NCBI GenBank assembly: GCA_017521605.1
Contig: JAFXCD010000045.1
Location: forward strand, 1 to 64,000
Origin: Lachnospiraceae bacterium
GTDB lineage: Bacteria > Bacillota > Clostridia > Lachnospirales > Lachnospiraceae
Length of the DNA stretch: 64,000 nucleotides
Reading direction: 5' to 3'
This document shows, piece by piece, positions 53,417-62,931 of the stretch. Position 1 is the stretch's first letter; each line of letters opens with the position of its first letter. The position numbers and the translations under genes were made by a program. Under the pieces are notes generated by a model. The model was not told where the DNA came from, did not search any database, and saw only the letters and a list, made by a program, of their open reading frames with translations.

Positions 53417-55132
53417 ATGATGAGATCATTATACTCTGGTGTTTCCGGTCTTAAGACCCACCAGGTTAAGATGGATGTAATTGGTAATAATATTGCAAAC
53501 GTAAATACAACAGCATATAAGTCCAGTTCCATTGTTTTTAGTGAATTGATGAGTCAGACTACCCAGAAGGCAAGTGGTGCCAATGCCACTACCGGTACTG
53601 GTGGTACCAATGCCAGACAAATCGGTCTTGGTGTAAGAAGCGGAGCTATTAATACAAATATTTCCACTCAAGGAGCAAGTCAGTCAACAGGTAATCCTTT
53701 TGATATCATGATTAACGGTAATGCTTTCTTTGTGGTAAATAATGGTACAGAAAATTTGTTTACCAGAGATGGTTCGTTTTATGTGGATTCCGCTGGAAAT
53801 CTGGCTATGACCAGTACAGGATATAATGTAATGGGATGGTTGCCTGATGAGGCTACTCAGCAGATTCGTCAGGATTCCGTACAGGCACTTCGTATTATGA
53901 GTGCTGCGAATATGACTTATCCGCCGGAAGCTACTTCCCAGGCGTATATGTCAGGTATTCTGGATAAAAATGATCCGGATGTTACCAGTGTTAACGGTAA
54001 GATGATTAATTTGAATTTCTTTGACAATTTGGGATACAGCTATACTGCGAGAATTTCCATGAAGCAGTCTGATAATACAAATGAATATAGTATCGAATTG
54101 TCAGCTCTTTTAGATTCCAATGGTAATGAGATTGATATTTCTGCTGTAAAAATGAGTGATGCTTTGCGTTATCAGGCCAAGTCAACTAGTGTAACCTTTG
54201 ATACATTGGCATACAGATGGGATGGTATGCAGTTGAAATATGCAGTTGAGGAAGGCTCAACAGAAGCTAATGAAACCGTTCTGGCGGATTTGAGTAAAAT
54301 ATTTGATGCGCAGGGTGAAGTGTTGGATACTCCTGAGGCAAAAGACGGACTGAATGCTATTGCTAAAGCATATGGTTATGAAGGTTCTGTAGATGAATTT
54401 TTGGCTCTTTGTAATGTGGTTACTGACCCTGACAGTGGTGCTGAAACCAGAGTTACCGTACAGAATATGTTGGCAAATCTGGCCAATGGCAGCACAGCAA
54501 ATCAGTTCCCGATTGGTGCTGAAAATATCAACTTCAGTGGCAGGGTTTATGATGGTGCCAGCATAAATTATAATACCAATTCCGGTAAGTTTGATGGTAT
54601 TAACGGAAACCCCAGAACTACAGGAATTACCCTTGCTTTCTCAGCGTTAGGCGGTAATTTCAGTGATATTAATATGGACTTTACGGAAAGCTCTATGTTT
54701 GATAACAAGGGCACTTCAACTATAGCTTCCACTCGTGGTGATTTTACCGGTCTTGGTGCAGGTAGAAGATTGGGAGATATGATTGGTGTCAGTATCCAGA
54801 ATAATGGTATGATTTATGCTACATATGACAATGGTATGACTAAGTTGGTAGGTCAAATTGCTACGGCAGAGTTTGCCAATGCATCCGGTCTGGAGAAGAA
54901 GGGGGACAATTTATATGCATCAACCTTGAATTCCGGTGATTTTGATGGCATTGGTGTGGATGTAACTGCAAGCGGCGGCTATATGTCTACCGGACAGCTT
55001 GAAATGAGTAATGTGGATTTGTCGGCTGAGTTTACTGAAATGATTACTACCCAGAGAGGTTTCCAGGCGAACAGTCGTATTATTACTGTATCTGATACCA
55101 TGCTGGAAGAGTTGACGAATCTGAAGAGATAA
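53417..55132 (+). CDS. flgE: Flagellar hook protein FlgE
   Basis: A 571-residue hook protein. The ATG at 53417 follows AGGAGG. MRSLYSGVSGLKTHQ and NNIANVNTTAYKSS form the N-terminal rod/hook motif, and LSAEFTEMITTQRGFQANSR the C-terminal one. The central variable domain is large. A strong terminator follows, which may reduce read-through into flbD/motA. Confidence 0.96.
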   Translation: MMRSLYSGVSGLKTHQVKMDVIGNNIANVNTTAYKSSSIVFSELMSQTTQKASGANATTGTGGTNARQIGLGVRSGAINTNISTQGASQSTGNPFDIMINGNAFFVVNNGTENLFTRDGSFYVDSAGNLAMTSTGYNVMGWLPDEATQQIRQDSVQALRIMSAANMTYPPEATSQAYMSGILDKNDPDVTSVNGKMINLNFFDNLGYSYTARISMKQSDNTNEYSIELSALLDSNGNEIDISAVKMSDALRYQAKSTSVTFDTLAYRWDGMQLKYAVEEGSTEANETVLADLSKIFDAQGEVLDTPEAKDGLNAIAKAYGYEGSVDEFLALCNVVTDPDSGAETRVTVQNMLANLANGSTANQFPIGAENINFSGRVYDGASINYNTNSGKFDGINGNPRTTGITLAFSALGGNFSDINMDFTESSMFDNKGTSTIASTRGDFTGLGAGRRLGDMIGVSIQNNGMIYATYDNGMTKLVGQIATAEFANASGLEKKGDNLYASTLNSGDFDGIGVDVTASGGYMSTGQLEMSNVDLSAEFTEMITTQRGFQANSRIITVSDTMLEELTNLKR

Positions 55133-55144
55133 TAGCGGATAGGT

Positions 55145-55187
55145 CCTAAGCTGCCTTAAAAGCAGCTTAGGGCTTTGCGTTTTTTGT
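55145..55187 (+). terminator. Terminator after flgE
   Basis: CCTAAGCTGC (55145-55154) pairs with GCAGCTTAGG (55162-55171), followed by GCTTTGCG and a T run. It splits the fla/che operon into two blocks, or acts as a partial stop. Confidence 0.75.
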
Positions 55188-55232
55188 GTTTATTAGTACT
55201 TTGGGACTAATTGTCAAAAAGGAGTGATTGTT

Positions 55233-55421
55233 TTGATAGAAGTGACAAAAATCAATGGTGTTAAGATACTTGTGAATCCTCATTTGTTGGAAATTGTTGA
55301 GGAAACTCCGGATACTGTCTTGACATTGACTACGGGGAGAAAAATAATTGTAAAAGAAAGTAGACAAGACATAAAAAATTTAGTAAAATTATATAGAAAA
55401 GATGTTTTTGTCGAAGAGTAA
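55233..55421 (+). CDS. flbD: Flagellar protein FlbD
   Basis: A 62-residue protein of the FlbD family (IEVTKINGVKILVNPHLLEIVE). The TTG at 55233 is eight bases after AAAGGAG; an in-frame GTG at 55224 overlaps that RBS. Usually found between flgE and motA, as here. Function is unclear. Confidence 0.88.
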   Translation: MIEVTKINGVKILVNPHLLEIVEETPDTVLTLTTGRKIIVKESRQDIKNLVKLYRKDVFVEE

Positions 55422-55449
55422 AAATATTACGGATAGATAGGTGATTTTT

Positions 55450-56241
55450 GTGGATATAGCAACAATTATTGGATTAATTTTAGGTGCAGTATTAACTGTA
55501 TTTGGTGTCATTAGTGGGGGAGCTTCCATTATTGATTATTGTAATTTACCATCAGCGCTTATTACCTTTGGTGGAGCCTTTTCATGTGTGCTGGTAAGTC
55601 ATACCATGCAGGACTTTATTAACGGTATAAAGGGAGCGGCATTGGCGTTCAAGGTACCTGTATTAAACACTTCAGAAATGATAAAGAATATTATAGAGCT
55701 TTCCAATATTGCAAGAAAGGAAGGTTTGCTTTCCTTGGAAGAAGCTACAGAAGAACTGGAAGAACCATTCTTAAAGAAAGGTATACTTTTGGTTGTGGAT
55801 GGTACGGATCCGGAATTGGTGCGAGGTATATTGGAAACTGAATTGATTAGTATTGAAGAAAGACATAAAAAAGTAATCGGCTTTTGGGACATGGTAGCTG
55901 CCATGGGTCCGGCATGGGGTATGATTGGTACTTTGATAGGATTGATAGCGATGTTGAATGATATGAACGATCCTACTAAAATAGGTCCTTCGATGGCGGT
56001 GGCATTGATCACTACTTTGTATGGTTCCCTGTTGGCAAACTGGGTGGCAACACCTATTGCAAATAAATTACGTGTGATAAATGCATCTGAAATGCAATTA
56101 AAGGAAGTTATGATAGAAGGTCTTCTGTCTATACAGGCAGGAGAAAATCCAAGAGTTATAGAAGAGAAACTGAAATCCTTCCTGGCACCAAAGGATAGAG
56201 ACGGTGGACAGGATGAAGCAGATTTTGGAGGAGAGGAATAA
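55450..56241 (+). CDS. motA: Flagellar motor stator protein MotA
   Basis: A 263-residue stator subunit with four membrane helices. GPAWGMIGTLIGLIAML carries helix III, and GPSMAVALITTLYGSLLANW helix IV. The cytoplasmic loop has the charged residues that touch FliG. I use the GTG at 55450 after AGGTGAT; a GTG at 55441 is the alternative. It overlaps the motB start by one base. Confidence 0.94.
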   Translation: MDIATIIGLILGAVLTVFGVISGGASIIDYCNLPSALITFGGAFSCVLVSHTMQDFINGIKGAALAFKVPVLNTSEMIKNIIELSNIARKEGLLSLEEATEELEEPFLKKGILLVVDGTDPELVRGILETELISIEERHKKVIGFWDMVAAMGPAWGMIGTLIGLIAMLNDMNDPTKIGPSMAVALITTLYGSLLANWVATPIANKLRVINASEMQLKEVMIEGLLSIQAGENPRVIEEKLKSFLAPKDRDGGQDEADFGGEE

Positions 56242-57089
56242 TGGCAAGACGCAGACAGGATGAACCATCGACTGGTTCTCCGGCATGGATGGCCACCTTC
56301 AGCGATTTGATGAACTTATTGTTATGTTTCTTTGTACTGTTATTCTCTATGTCGACTGTAGATGAGGAAAAGTACAATCAATTGCTGGCTTCTATTTCTT
56401 CCGCGTTCAGTATTTTGGATGGTGGAGCCACATCTATTGGTGATGGCATGCTGGTAAGCAATGGAGTAAGTCAGTTAAATGAACTGGATCAGTATATAAA
56501 TAGTACAGGTAATACGGCTGATAATACCGTGGATTCAGAGGATTATAATGATTTTGAGCATGGCAATGAATTGACAGATGCAGAGAAATTTGAACAAATG
56601 CTGGAGAAAATTGAGGAACATAATCTTTCCGCAAATGAGCAGTTGGCCGAAATTATTGAAGAGGCTGTTACAGAATCCGGATTGGCTGAGAAAATTGATG
56701 TAAGCTTTACCTCTCAATATGTGGAGTTGTCCTTGAAGGGAGCTTTACTGTTTGATTCGGGAAGGGCTGAATTGAAGGAAAGCTCAATGCCTGTAATGGC
56801 GCGTGTGGCAGTGATTTTGCAACGTTATGCCGGAAGTACCATTGAAATAGAAGGGCATACGGATACGGTACCCATTAATAGTGCAAATTTTGCCAATAAT
56901 AATGAATTGAGCAGTGCAAGAGCACTCAGTGTTTTTGATTATCTGGTAGACAATACGAATTTGAATCCGGCGGATATTAAGCATTCTGGAAGAGGGGAAT
57001 ATGTTCCTATTGCCGACAATTCTACAGAAGAGGGCCGGGCTAAGAATCGCCGAGTGGAAATCAGAATATATAATCCTATCATTCAATAA
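56241..57089 (+). CDS. motB: Flagellar motor stator protein MotB
   Basis: A 282-residue stator subunit. The single helix FSDLMNLLLCFFVLLFSMS holds the proton- or sodium-binding Asp. The OmpA-like peptidoglycan-binding domain (about 155-280) includes IEIEGHTDTVPIN and NRRVEIRIY. RBS GGAGAGG. One-base overlap with motA implies coupled translation. Confidence 0.95.
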   Translation: MARRRQDEPSTGSPAWMATFSDLMNLLLCFFVLLFSMSTVDEEKYNQLLASISSAFSILDGGATSIGDGMLVSNGVSQLNELDQYINSTGNTADNTVDSEDYNDFEHGNELTDAEKFEQMLEKIEEHNLSANEQLAEIIEEAVTESGLAEKIDVSFTSQYVELSLKGALLFDSGRAELKESSMPVMARVAVILQRYAGSTIEIEGHTDTVPINSANFANNNELSSARALSVFDYLVDNTNLNPADIKHSGRGEYVPIADNSTEEGRAKNRRVEIRIYNPIIQ

Positions 57090-57103
57090 AAGGAGAAGGA
57101 TTT

Positions 57104-57646
57104 ATGAAGAAGAATCTTTTAACCATAATTATTATAGCATTACTTATTGTGAATATAGTTTTAACCGGTATTCTGATGATTAGTATCATGGGAACCAATA
57201 AAAAAACTGCAGATTTGGTGAGTGATATTGCAGCAGTTTTGAGTTTGGAACTGGGAGTGGAAGAGGAAGAAGAAGTGGTTGAGATTCCCATGTCCCAACA
57301 ATTCATCTGGAATCTTTCAGACAAACTGGAAATTCCCCTACAAAGTGAAGATATTCTGGATACAGAAGGGAATGTTACGGGTAAAAAGGATCATTATATA
57401 GTTTTTGAGAGTATAGCTTTTTCGTTGGATACCAAAGCCAAAGGGTATAAGGAGTACGGAGCTAATATAGCTGATTATGAAAGTATGGTAAGGGATGCTG
57501 TAACAACTACAGTTTCCAAGCACACTATTGATGATTGTCGTAATGATTTTGATACAATCCGAAAGGAAGTTTTGGAAGCAGTAAGGGCATTGTTTGATAA
57601 GGAATTTATTTACAATGTGGCAATTAGCGGGATTAAGTATCAGTAA
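57104..57646 (+). CDS. fliL: Flagellar basal body protein FliL
   Basis: A 180-residue bitopic protein. One N-terminal helix (LLTIIIIALLIVNIVLTGIL), then an extracytoplasmic domain ending KEVLEAVRALFDKEFIYNVAISG. FliL supports the stator. RBS AAAGGAGAAGG. Confidence 0.85.
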   Translation: MKKNLLTIIIIALLIVNIVLTGILMISIMGTNKKTADLVSDIAAVLSLELGVEEEEEVVEIPMSQQFIWNLSDKLEIPLQSEDILDTEGNVTGKKDHYIVFESIAFSLDTKAKGYKEYGANIADYESMVRDAVTTTVSKHTIDDCRNDFDTIRKEVLEAVRALFDKEFIYNVAISGIKYQ

Positions 57647-57684
57647 CCTCCGATAGGTTGAGATGATTAGAAGGAGGTGATGGC

Positions 57685-58665
57685 GTGGGTGATGTATTAT
57701 CCCAAAGTGAAATAGACAGTTTGCTGGCAGCATTATCATCCGGAGAACTGGATGCAGATGATATGCAGGAAAATGGGGAAAAGGCAGTAAAAAATTATGA
57801 TTTTAACAGACCTGCCAAATTCTCAAAAGAGCACCTGCGTACATTGGAAATTATTTTTGAACATTACGGAAGATTGGTTTCAACCAATTTACCGGCTTAT
57901 TTGAGAAAGAATATACAAGTATCTGTTGCAAGTTCGGAAACAGTAGCTTTTTCAGAATTTAGTAATGCACTTTCCAATCCTGTTATTTTAGGCGTAGTTA
58001 ATTTTTTACCACTGAATGGTAATATTTTGATTGAATTGTCAACTAATTTAGGTTATGCCATGATTGACAGAATGCTGGGAGGAGATGGTTCACCATTAGA
58101 AAAGAGCCGAGAATTTTCCCAGATTGAGTTGACTATTTTGGAAAAGGTTATTGCATTATTAACACAATTAATGCGTGATCCATGGAAAAATGTAATTGAG
58201 ATTTCACCCATATTAAACCGATTGGAAACAAATGTGCAATTTACACAAGTAGTTCCACCCACAGATATGGTTGCTATAGTTACCCTTAATATAAAAATGG
58301 GGGACGTGGAAGGATATACCAATGTATGCTTGCCATTTGTAACATTGGAAACAGTAATGGATAAGCTGAATACCAAGTATTGGTATTCTATTATGCAGGA
58401 AAACCATGATGAGAATTATGAGGAACATATAGAAACGCTGTTGCGTAGAGTTGAGATGCCGGTTAAAGCAGTTTTAGGTAAAAGCATAATTTCCGTATCT
58501 GACTTTATGGGGTTGCAGGTTGGAGATTGTATCCGGCTAAACACCAAAGTGGATAGTGATATGGATATTTTTGTTGGCAATATCAGAAAGTTTACTGCGC
58601 TTCCCGGGGCCAGCGATGAGGCTTATGCAGTAAGAGTAACATCTGTTATTCATGAGGAAGAATAG
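57685..58665 (+). CDS. fliM: Flagellar motor switch protein FliM
   Basis: A 326-residue C-ring protein starting at a GTG (57685) after AAGGAGG. The N-terminal CheY-binding peptide LSQSEIDSLLAAL is intact. The middle CheC-like domain lacks the phosphatase residues. The SpoA domain (about 250-326) joins FliY. A hairpin-rich gap of 124 bases follows. Confidence 0.95.
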   Translation: MGDVLSQSEIDSLLAALSSGELDADDMQENGEKAVKNYDFNRPAKFSKEHLRTLEIIFEHYGRLVSTNLPAYLRKNIQVSVASSETVAFSEFSNALSNPVILGVVNFLPLNGNILIELSTNLGYAMIDRMLGGDGSPLEKSREFSQIELTILEKVIALLTQLMRDPWKNVIEISPILNRLETNVQFTQVVPPTDMVAIVTLNIKMGDVEGYTNVCLPFVTLETVMDKLNTKYWYSIMQENHDENYEEHIETLLRRVEMPVKAVLGKSIISVSDFMGLQVGDCIRLNTKVDSDMDIFVGNIRKFTALPGASDEAYAVRVTSVIHEEE

Positions 58666-58667
58666 AA

Positions 58668-58775
58668 GAGAATGTCCGGAGACGTTCTCGCCGAGAATTG
58701 CTTCGCGATTTTCCTTGGCGCATACTACGGTACATGCGCAATTTCTTATATTAAAAACGCTGTTAAAAAACGGCA
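58668..58775 (+). ncRNA. Hairpin cluster between fliM and fliY
   Basis: Several stems lie in tandem: GAGAATG/CGTTCTC (58668-58689), GCCGAG-AATTGC / GCGATT-CTTGGC (58690-58719), GCGCAT/ATGCGC (58718-58739, sharing two bases with the second), and a weaker GCTGTT/AACGGC near 58760-58775. The second and third stems compete. No T run follows, so this is not a plain terminator. It may be an RNA processing or stability element. Confidence 0.5.
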
Positions 58776-58789
58776 GATAGGAGGAGAAA

Positions 58790-60211
58790 ATGGATGGAAT
58801 GTTATCCCAGGACGAGATAAATGCCTTATTAAATGGCATGGATTTGTCCGGTAATATGGATAGTTCAGATGAATCATCATTTAGTAGTGAATATACAACT
58901 GCTGTTGAAGAAGCAGCAGCTGATAGTGAAGAACAATTAAATGATATGGAAAAGGATGCGATTGGTGAAGTAGCCAATATCAGCATGGGATCATCTGCTA
59001 CCACTTTATATTCATTGGTTAACAGAAAAGTAAATATTACTACTCCTGTAGTTTCTATGTCGCAATGGAAAAACTTGTTGGATGAGTATGAAAAGCCTTG
59101 TGTATTCATCCAGATTAAATATACACAGGGGTTGGATGGTACCAATATTCTGGTATTAAAAGAAAATGATGTTAAAATAATAACTGATTTAATGATGGGT
59201 GGCGATGGAACAAATACTGATGTTGAATTAGGAGAGATGCATTTAAGTGCTATTTCAGAAGCTATGAATCAGATGATGGGTTCCGCAGCAACATCACTTT
59301 CCACTATGCTTGGTACTGTGATTGATATCAGTCCACCAAGCGCAGAACTTTTAAATTTAATTGAACATACCAACGGAACAGGTGTTGCTTCATTCCTTGG
59401 TGGTACATTTGTTAAGATTTCTTTCAGCATGCAGATTGGCGAATTGGTTGACAGTACTATAATGCAGCTGTATCCTGTCGAGTTTGCAAAAAAGATAGTG
59501 GATACTTTTATTGGTGTCCAGTTTGGTGATTCAGTACCTACGGAGGCTGCAGCTACAGACATAAGTAATGAAGCAGAACAAATACTGGCATCAGCCGATG
59601 TTTCCATGCCGGATAGTACACAAAAAGTTGTGGATGAACAGATGAATAACATGAACCAACAGATGGGTATGCCACCTCAGATGGATATGAATTCGCAAAT
59701 GATGGGCATGAATCCGCAAATGATGGGCATGAATTCGCAAATGATGGGCATGAATCCGCAAATGATGGGCATGAATCCGCAAATGATGGGCATGAATCCA
59801 CAGATGACAGGCATGAATCCGCAAATGATGGGCATGAATCCACAGATGATGGGTGTGAATCCACAGATGATGAACATGAATCCCTATGGATACAATATGG
59901 GGATGCCACAACAGAATGTGAATGTTCAACCAGCACAGTTTCAGAACTTTTCCAGTGATATAAATGCCATGGCAAGTCAGGAGAATATTGGCTTGATTAT
60001 GGATGTACCATTGGAGGTGACAGTGGAGCTGGGACGCACCACGAAATCAATAGCAGATATTTTAGATTTTGCACCGGGCACGATTATTGAGCTTGACCGT
60101 ATTGCAGGAGAACCTATAGATGTATTGGTAAATGGTAAGTTTGTTGCAAAAGGTGAAGTTGTAGTAATTGAAGAAAGCTTTGGTATCAGAGTAACAGAAA
60201 TTATTAAATAA
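58790..60211 (+). CDS. fliY: FliY, CheY-P phosphatase and switch protein
   Basis: A 473-residue FliY. The N-terminal peptide LSQDEINALLNG resembles the CheY-binding site of FliM. The CheC domain has both phosphatase sites: EKDAIGEVANISMGS and EMHLSAISEAMNQMMGS (Glu and Asn). A Met/Asn-rich linker of ten 21-bp repeats (59680-59889) follows. The C-terminal SpoA/FliN domain (LIMDVPLEVTVELGRT) completes it. RBS ATAGGAGGAG. Confidence 0.95.
   Translation: MDGMLSQDEINALLNGMDLSGNMDSSDESSFSSEYTTAVEEAAADSEEQLNDMEKDAIGEVANISMGSSATTLYSLVNRKVNITTPVVSMSQWKNLLDEYEKPCVFIQIKYTQGLDGTNILVLKENDVKIITDLMMGGDGTNTDVELGEMHLSAISEAMNQMMGSAATSLSTMLGTVIDISPPSAELLNLIEHTNGTGVASFLGGTFVKISFSMQIGELVDSTIMQLYPVEFAKKIVDTFIGVQFGDSVPTEAAATDISNEAEQILASADVSMPDSTQKVVDEQMNNMNQQMGMPPQMDMNSQMMGMNPQMMGMNSQMMGMNPQMMGMNPQMMGMNPQMTGMNPQMMGMNPQMMGVNPQMMNMNPYGYNMGMPQQNVNVQPAQFQNFSSDINAMASQENIGLIMDVPLEVTVELGRTTKSIADILDFAPGTIIELDRIAGEPIDVLVNGKFVAKGEVVVIEESFGIRVTEIIK
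59680..59889 (+). repeat. 21-bp tandem repeat, 10 units, in fliY
   Basis: Ten units in phase (core GATGGGCATGAATCC) encode a repeated MMGMNPQ heptapeptide. The units differ by a few bases. The repeat is in frame, so length variants would keep FliY intact. Confidence 0.92.
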
Positions 60212-60238
60212 ATTATATTGTGTCAGATGGAGGATATT

Positions 60239-60601
60239 ATGGCAAAGAATATTTTGATTTGTGATGATGCAGCATTTATGAGAATGATGATTAAGGATGT
60301 GCTTTCCAAGAACGGCTACACTGTAGCAGGTGAAGCAGAGAATGGTATAAAGGCAGTAGAAAAATATAATGAATTACATCCCGACTTGGTATTAATGGAT
60401 ATTACTATGCCGGAAATGGATGGTATCGCTGCCTTAAAGAAAATTAAAGCTATGGATCCTTCTGCAGTTGTTATTATGTGTTCTGCAATGGGACAACAGG
60501 CGATGGTTATTGAATCTATTCAGGCCGGTGCAAGAGACTTTATTGTTAAGCCTTTTCAGGCAGAGCGTGTAATTGAAGCAGTGAAAAAGGTTATTGGCTA
60601 A
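60239..60601 (+). CDS. cheY: Chemotaxis response regulator CheY
   Basis: A 120-residue single receiver domain. Asp9-Asp10, the phosphorylated Asp54 (LVLMDITMPEMDG), a Ser/Ala switch (CSAMG) and Lys near 104 (VKPFQ) are present. Start at 60239 after TGGAGGA; a longer frame to 60218 is unlikely. Its TAA overlaps the ATG of fliO. Confidence 0.96.
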   Translation: MAKNILICDDAAFMRMMIKDVLSKNGYTVAGEAENGIKAVEKYNELHPDLVLMDITMPEMDGIAALKKIKAMDPSAVVIMCSAMGQQAMVIESIQAGARDFIVKPFQAERVIEAVKKVIG

Positions 60602-60960
60602 TGATACTTACAAGCAGTAAAGTTGACGGGTGGGCACAGCTAATTACCGTACTTCTGATTTTTGTCGCAGTTTTAGCAATAACAGCATATACAACAAAGT
60701 ATATTGCTAAAGTACAAAGACAGACAGGAATGAGCGGTAATCTGGAAGTTCTGGAAACCATCCGAATTTCAGCAACAAAATACATACAGCTTGTCAGAAT
60801 TGGTGATACCTATGTAGCAATGGCTGTTTGCAAAGATACGGTAACAAAACTGTGTGAAATACCGAAGGAACAGCTAAAGGAAACAACACCGGGTGAATTA
60901 AATGGATTTTCATTTAAAGAAATGTTAAATGCGGTGATGCACAAGGAGACCAAGGAATAA
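60601..60960 (+). CDS. fliO: Flagellar biosynthetic protein FliO/FliZ
   Basis: A 119-residue protein with one membrane helix (LITVLLIFVAVLAITAYTT) and a small cytoplasmic domain (LEVLETIRISATKYIQLVRIGD). It helps assemble FliP. Overlaps cheY by one base and abuts fliP. Confidence 0.85.
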   Translation: MILTSSKVDGWAQLITVLLIFVAVLAITAYTTKYIAKVQRQTGMSGNLEVLETIRISATKYIQLVRIGDTYVAMAVCKDTVTKLCEIPKEQLKETTPGELNGFSFKEMLNAVMHKETKE

Positions 60961-61824
60961 GTGAAAAACTTAGTTGAAAGATTTGAGAAAAAGCAAATAT
61001 TGTTAATAATATGCCTGCTGTTATCGGTAGGCATATTGTGTATTCATAATGCAATACCGGTTTACGCTTCACAACCGGGTACCACAGACCTTACAACGGT
61101 TATTAATCCACCCGGGACCTTAACGGAACCGGAAGAATTAATGGAGCCCAATATTACTGATTCCTTTACGGTGACTGTTGAGGGCGGAAATGGTGAAATT
61201 AATGGAGCACTCAGAATACTAATTACGCTGACATTAATTGCTATTGCACCGACACTTCTGATTCTGTTAACATGTTATACCAGAATTGTTATAGTGTTGC
61301 ATTTTACAAGAGCTGCATTGAATACACAAACAGCACCTCCAAACCAGGTGTTGATAGGTCTGGCTTTATTTTTGACCTTCTTCGTTATGACACCCACCAT
61401 TGAAAGGATTCAAACAGAAGCACTGGTACCTTTTGAGGCGAAGGAGATAACACAGAAGGAAGCTTTTGAAGCAGCAATTGTACCTATACGTGAGTTTATG
61501 TATAAAGAGACATTGATTAAGGATGTCAATCTCTTTATGGATATTGCAAACAAGGAGTGGGATGGGGATTCCTTAGAGCAGATACCCACCTCCATACTGA
61601 TCCCCAGTTTTATTATTGGAGAATTAAGACAAGCCTTTTTTATGGGATTTATTATTTACATACCATTTATTGTGATTGATATGGTGGTTGCATCGGTATT
61701 GATGAGTATGGGTATGATGATGTTACCACCAACTACAATATCCATGCCGTTTAAGATATTATTGTTTGTATTGGCAGATGGCTGGAGTCTGGTAATTGGT
61801 AATTTAGTGAAGACATTTTATTAG
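60961..61824 (+). CDS. fliP: Flagellar export gate protein FliP
   Basis: A 287-residue export-gate protein starting at a GTG (60961) directly after the fliO stop. A cleavable signal-like helix (about 15-35) is followed by four core helices. TCYTRIVIVLHFTRAALNTQ and IPFIVIDMVVASVLMSMGMM are the FliP signatures. Confidence 0.96.
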   Translation: MKNLVERFEKKQILLIICLLLSVGILCIHNAIPVYASQPGTTDLTTVINPPGTLTEPEELMEPNITDSFTVTVEGGNGEINGALRILITLTLIAIAPTLLILLTCYTRIVIVLHFTRAALNTQTAPPNQVLIGLALFLTFFVMTPTIERIQTEALVPFEAKEITQKEAFEAAIVPIREFMYKETLIKDVNLFMDIANKEWDGDSLEQIPTSILIPSFIIGELRQAFFMGFIIYIPFIVIDMVVASVLMSMGMMMLPPTTISMPFKILLFVLADGWSLVIGNLVKTFY

Positions 61825-61857
61825 TACTTAATGCGAAAGAAAGGGTGGAAGAAGGGT

Positions 61858-62130
61858 ATGACCGTAGAAACAGTAATCGATATTGCCAGTAAAGCATTAT
61901 TCTTGATTATTAAAGTATCTTTACCTGTTTTACTGGTATCATTATGTGTTGGACTGATTATCAGTATATTTCAGACAGTTACCTCCATACAGGAGCAGAC
62001 ACTTACCTTTGTTCCTAAAATTGTGGCAGTTTTTCTTTCGTTGATATTGCTTGGTAATTGGATGATTAATGCTATTGTAGATTTTATGATAGAGTTGTAT
62101 TCTAATTTTAGTGTTTATTTAAATGGGTAA
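61858..62130 (+). CDS. fliQ: Flagellar export gate protein FliQ
   Basis: A 90-residue, two-helix export-gate subunit. The ATG at 61858 gives the usual MTVETVIDIA start; an upstream ATG at 61831 adds nine basic residues not typical of the family. FQTVTSIQEQTLTFVPKI is the FliQ signature. Confidence 0.95.
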   Translation: MTVETVIDIASKALFLIIKVSLPVLLVSLCVGLIISIFQTVTSIQEQTLTFVPKIVAVFLSLILLGNWMINAIVDFMIELYSNFSVYLNG

Positions 62131-62145
62131 AGATGGAGGGGATTC

Positions 62146-62931
62146 ATGGTAAATTATTCTTTTTCTTTATCAGATTTAGAATATTTTCTGCTAATATTGA
62201 CCAGAGTAAGTTGTTTTATATTTATTGCTCCTTTTTTTAGCATGAAAAATACACCCAGCCATGTAAGAATTGGTTTGAGTTTTTTTGTTTCCATGTTGTT
62301 ATATGAAATTATAACACCTATGGAAGGAACTGTGACGTATAATAGTGCAGCCGGTTATGCGGCGATTGTAGTCAAAGAAGCAATTACTGGATTATTAATT
62401 GGTTTTGCACCAACAATGTGTTCGGCCATAGTAAATTTGGCAGGGTCCATTATAGACATGGAAACAGGATTGTCCATGGCTACATTATTGGATCCAAATA
62501 CTAATCAACAGACCAGTATATCCGGTGCTTTATATCAGTATATGCTATTGCTATTAATGATAGTAACAGGGATGTATCGTTTCTTGTTGGGGGCACTTGC
62601 AGATACATTTGTATTAATTCCGGTCAATGGTGCAGTATTCCGAACAGATTCTTTGCTTCAGTCCATGATACAGTTTCCGGGAGAATATGTGGTAATTGCT
62701 TTTCGTATTGCATTACCTGTTTTTTGTGTAATGTTGATTCTGAATTCTGTTTTAGGAATTATGGCAAAAGTATCTCCCCAGCTGAATATGTTTGCAGTAG
62801 GTATTCAATTAAAGGTATTAGTGGGGTTATCCGCAATATTTTTGAGCATTTCAATGCTGCCGGATGCGGCTGATTTTATATTTAATGAGATGAAGGAAAT
62901 GATGACTTCTTTTGTAGGAGGCATGATGTGA
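62146..62931 (+). CDS. fliR: Flagellar export gate protein FliR
   Basis: A 261-residue membrane protein with about six helices. FFSMKNTPSHVRIGLSFFVS and GFAPTMCSAIVNLAGSIID are typical. It completes the FliPQR core. RBS ATGGAGGGG. Its stop overlaps the GTG of flhB. Confidence 0.95.
   Translation: MVNYSFSLSDLEYFLLILTRVSCFIFIAPFFSMKNTPSHVRIGLSFFVSMLLYEIITPMEGTVTYNSAAGYAAIVVKEAITGLLIGFAPTMCSAIVNLAGSIIDMETGLSMATLLDPNTNQQTSISGALYQYMLLLLMIVTGMYRFLLGALADTFVLIPVNGAVFRTDSLLQSMIQFPGEYVVIAFRIALPVFCVMLILNSVLGIMAKVSPQLNMFAVGIQLKVLVGLSAIFLSISMLPDAADFIFNEMKEMMTSFVGGMM

Noticed and set aside
57648..57660. TCCGATAGG before fliM as a sigma-28 -10
   Set aside because: The nearest TTAAG-type -35 is several bases too close, and the hexamer deviates at both ends.
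59553..59975. Minus-strand repeat-rich frames opposite fliY
   Set aside because: They are mirror frames of the Met-rich repeat with no RBS; fliY explains the sequence.
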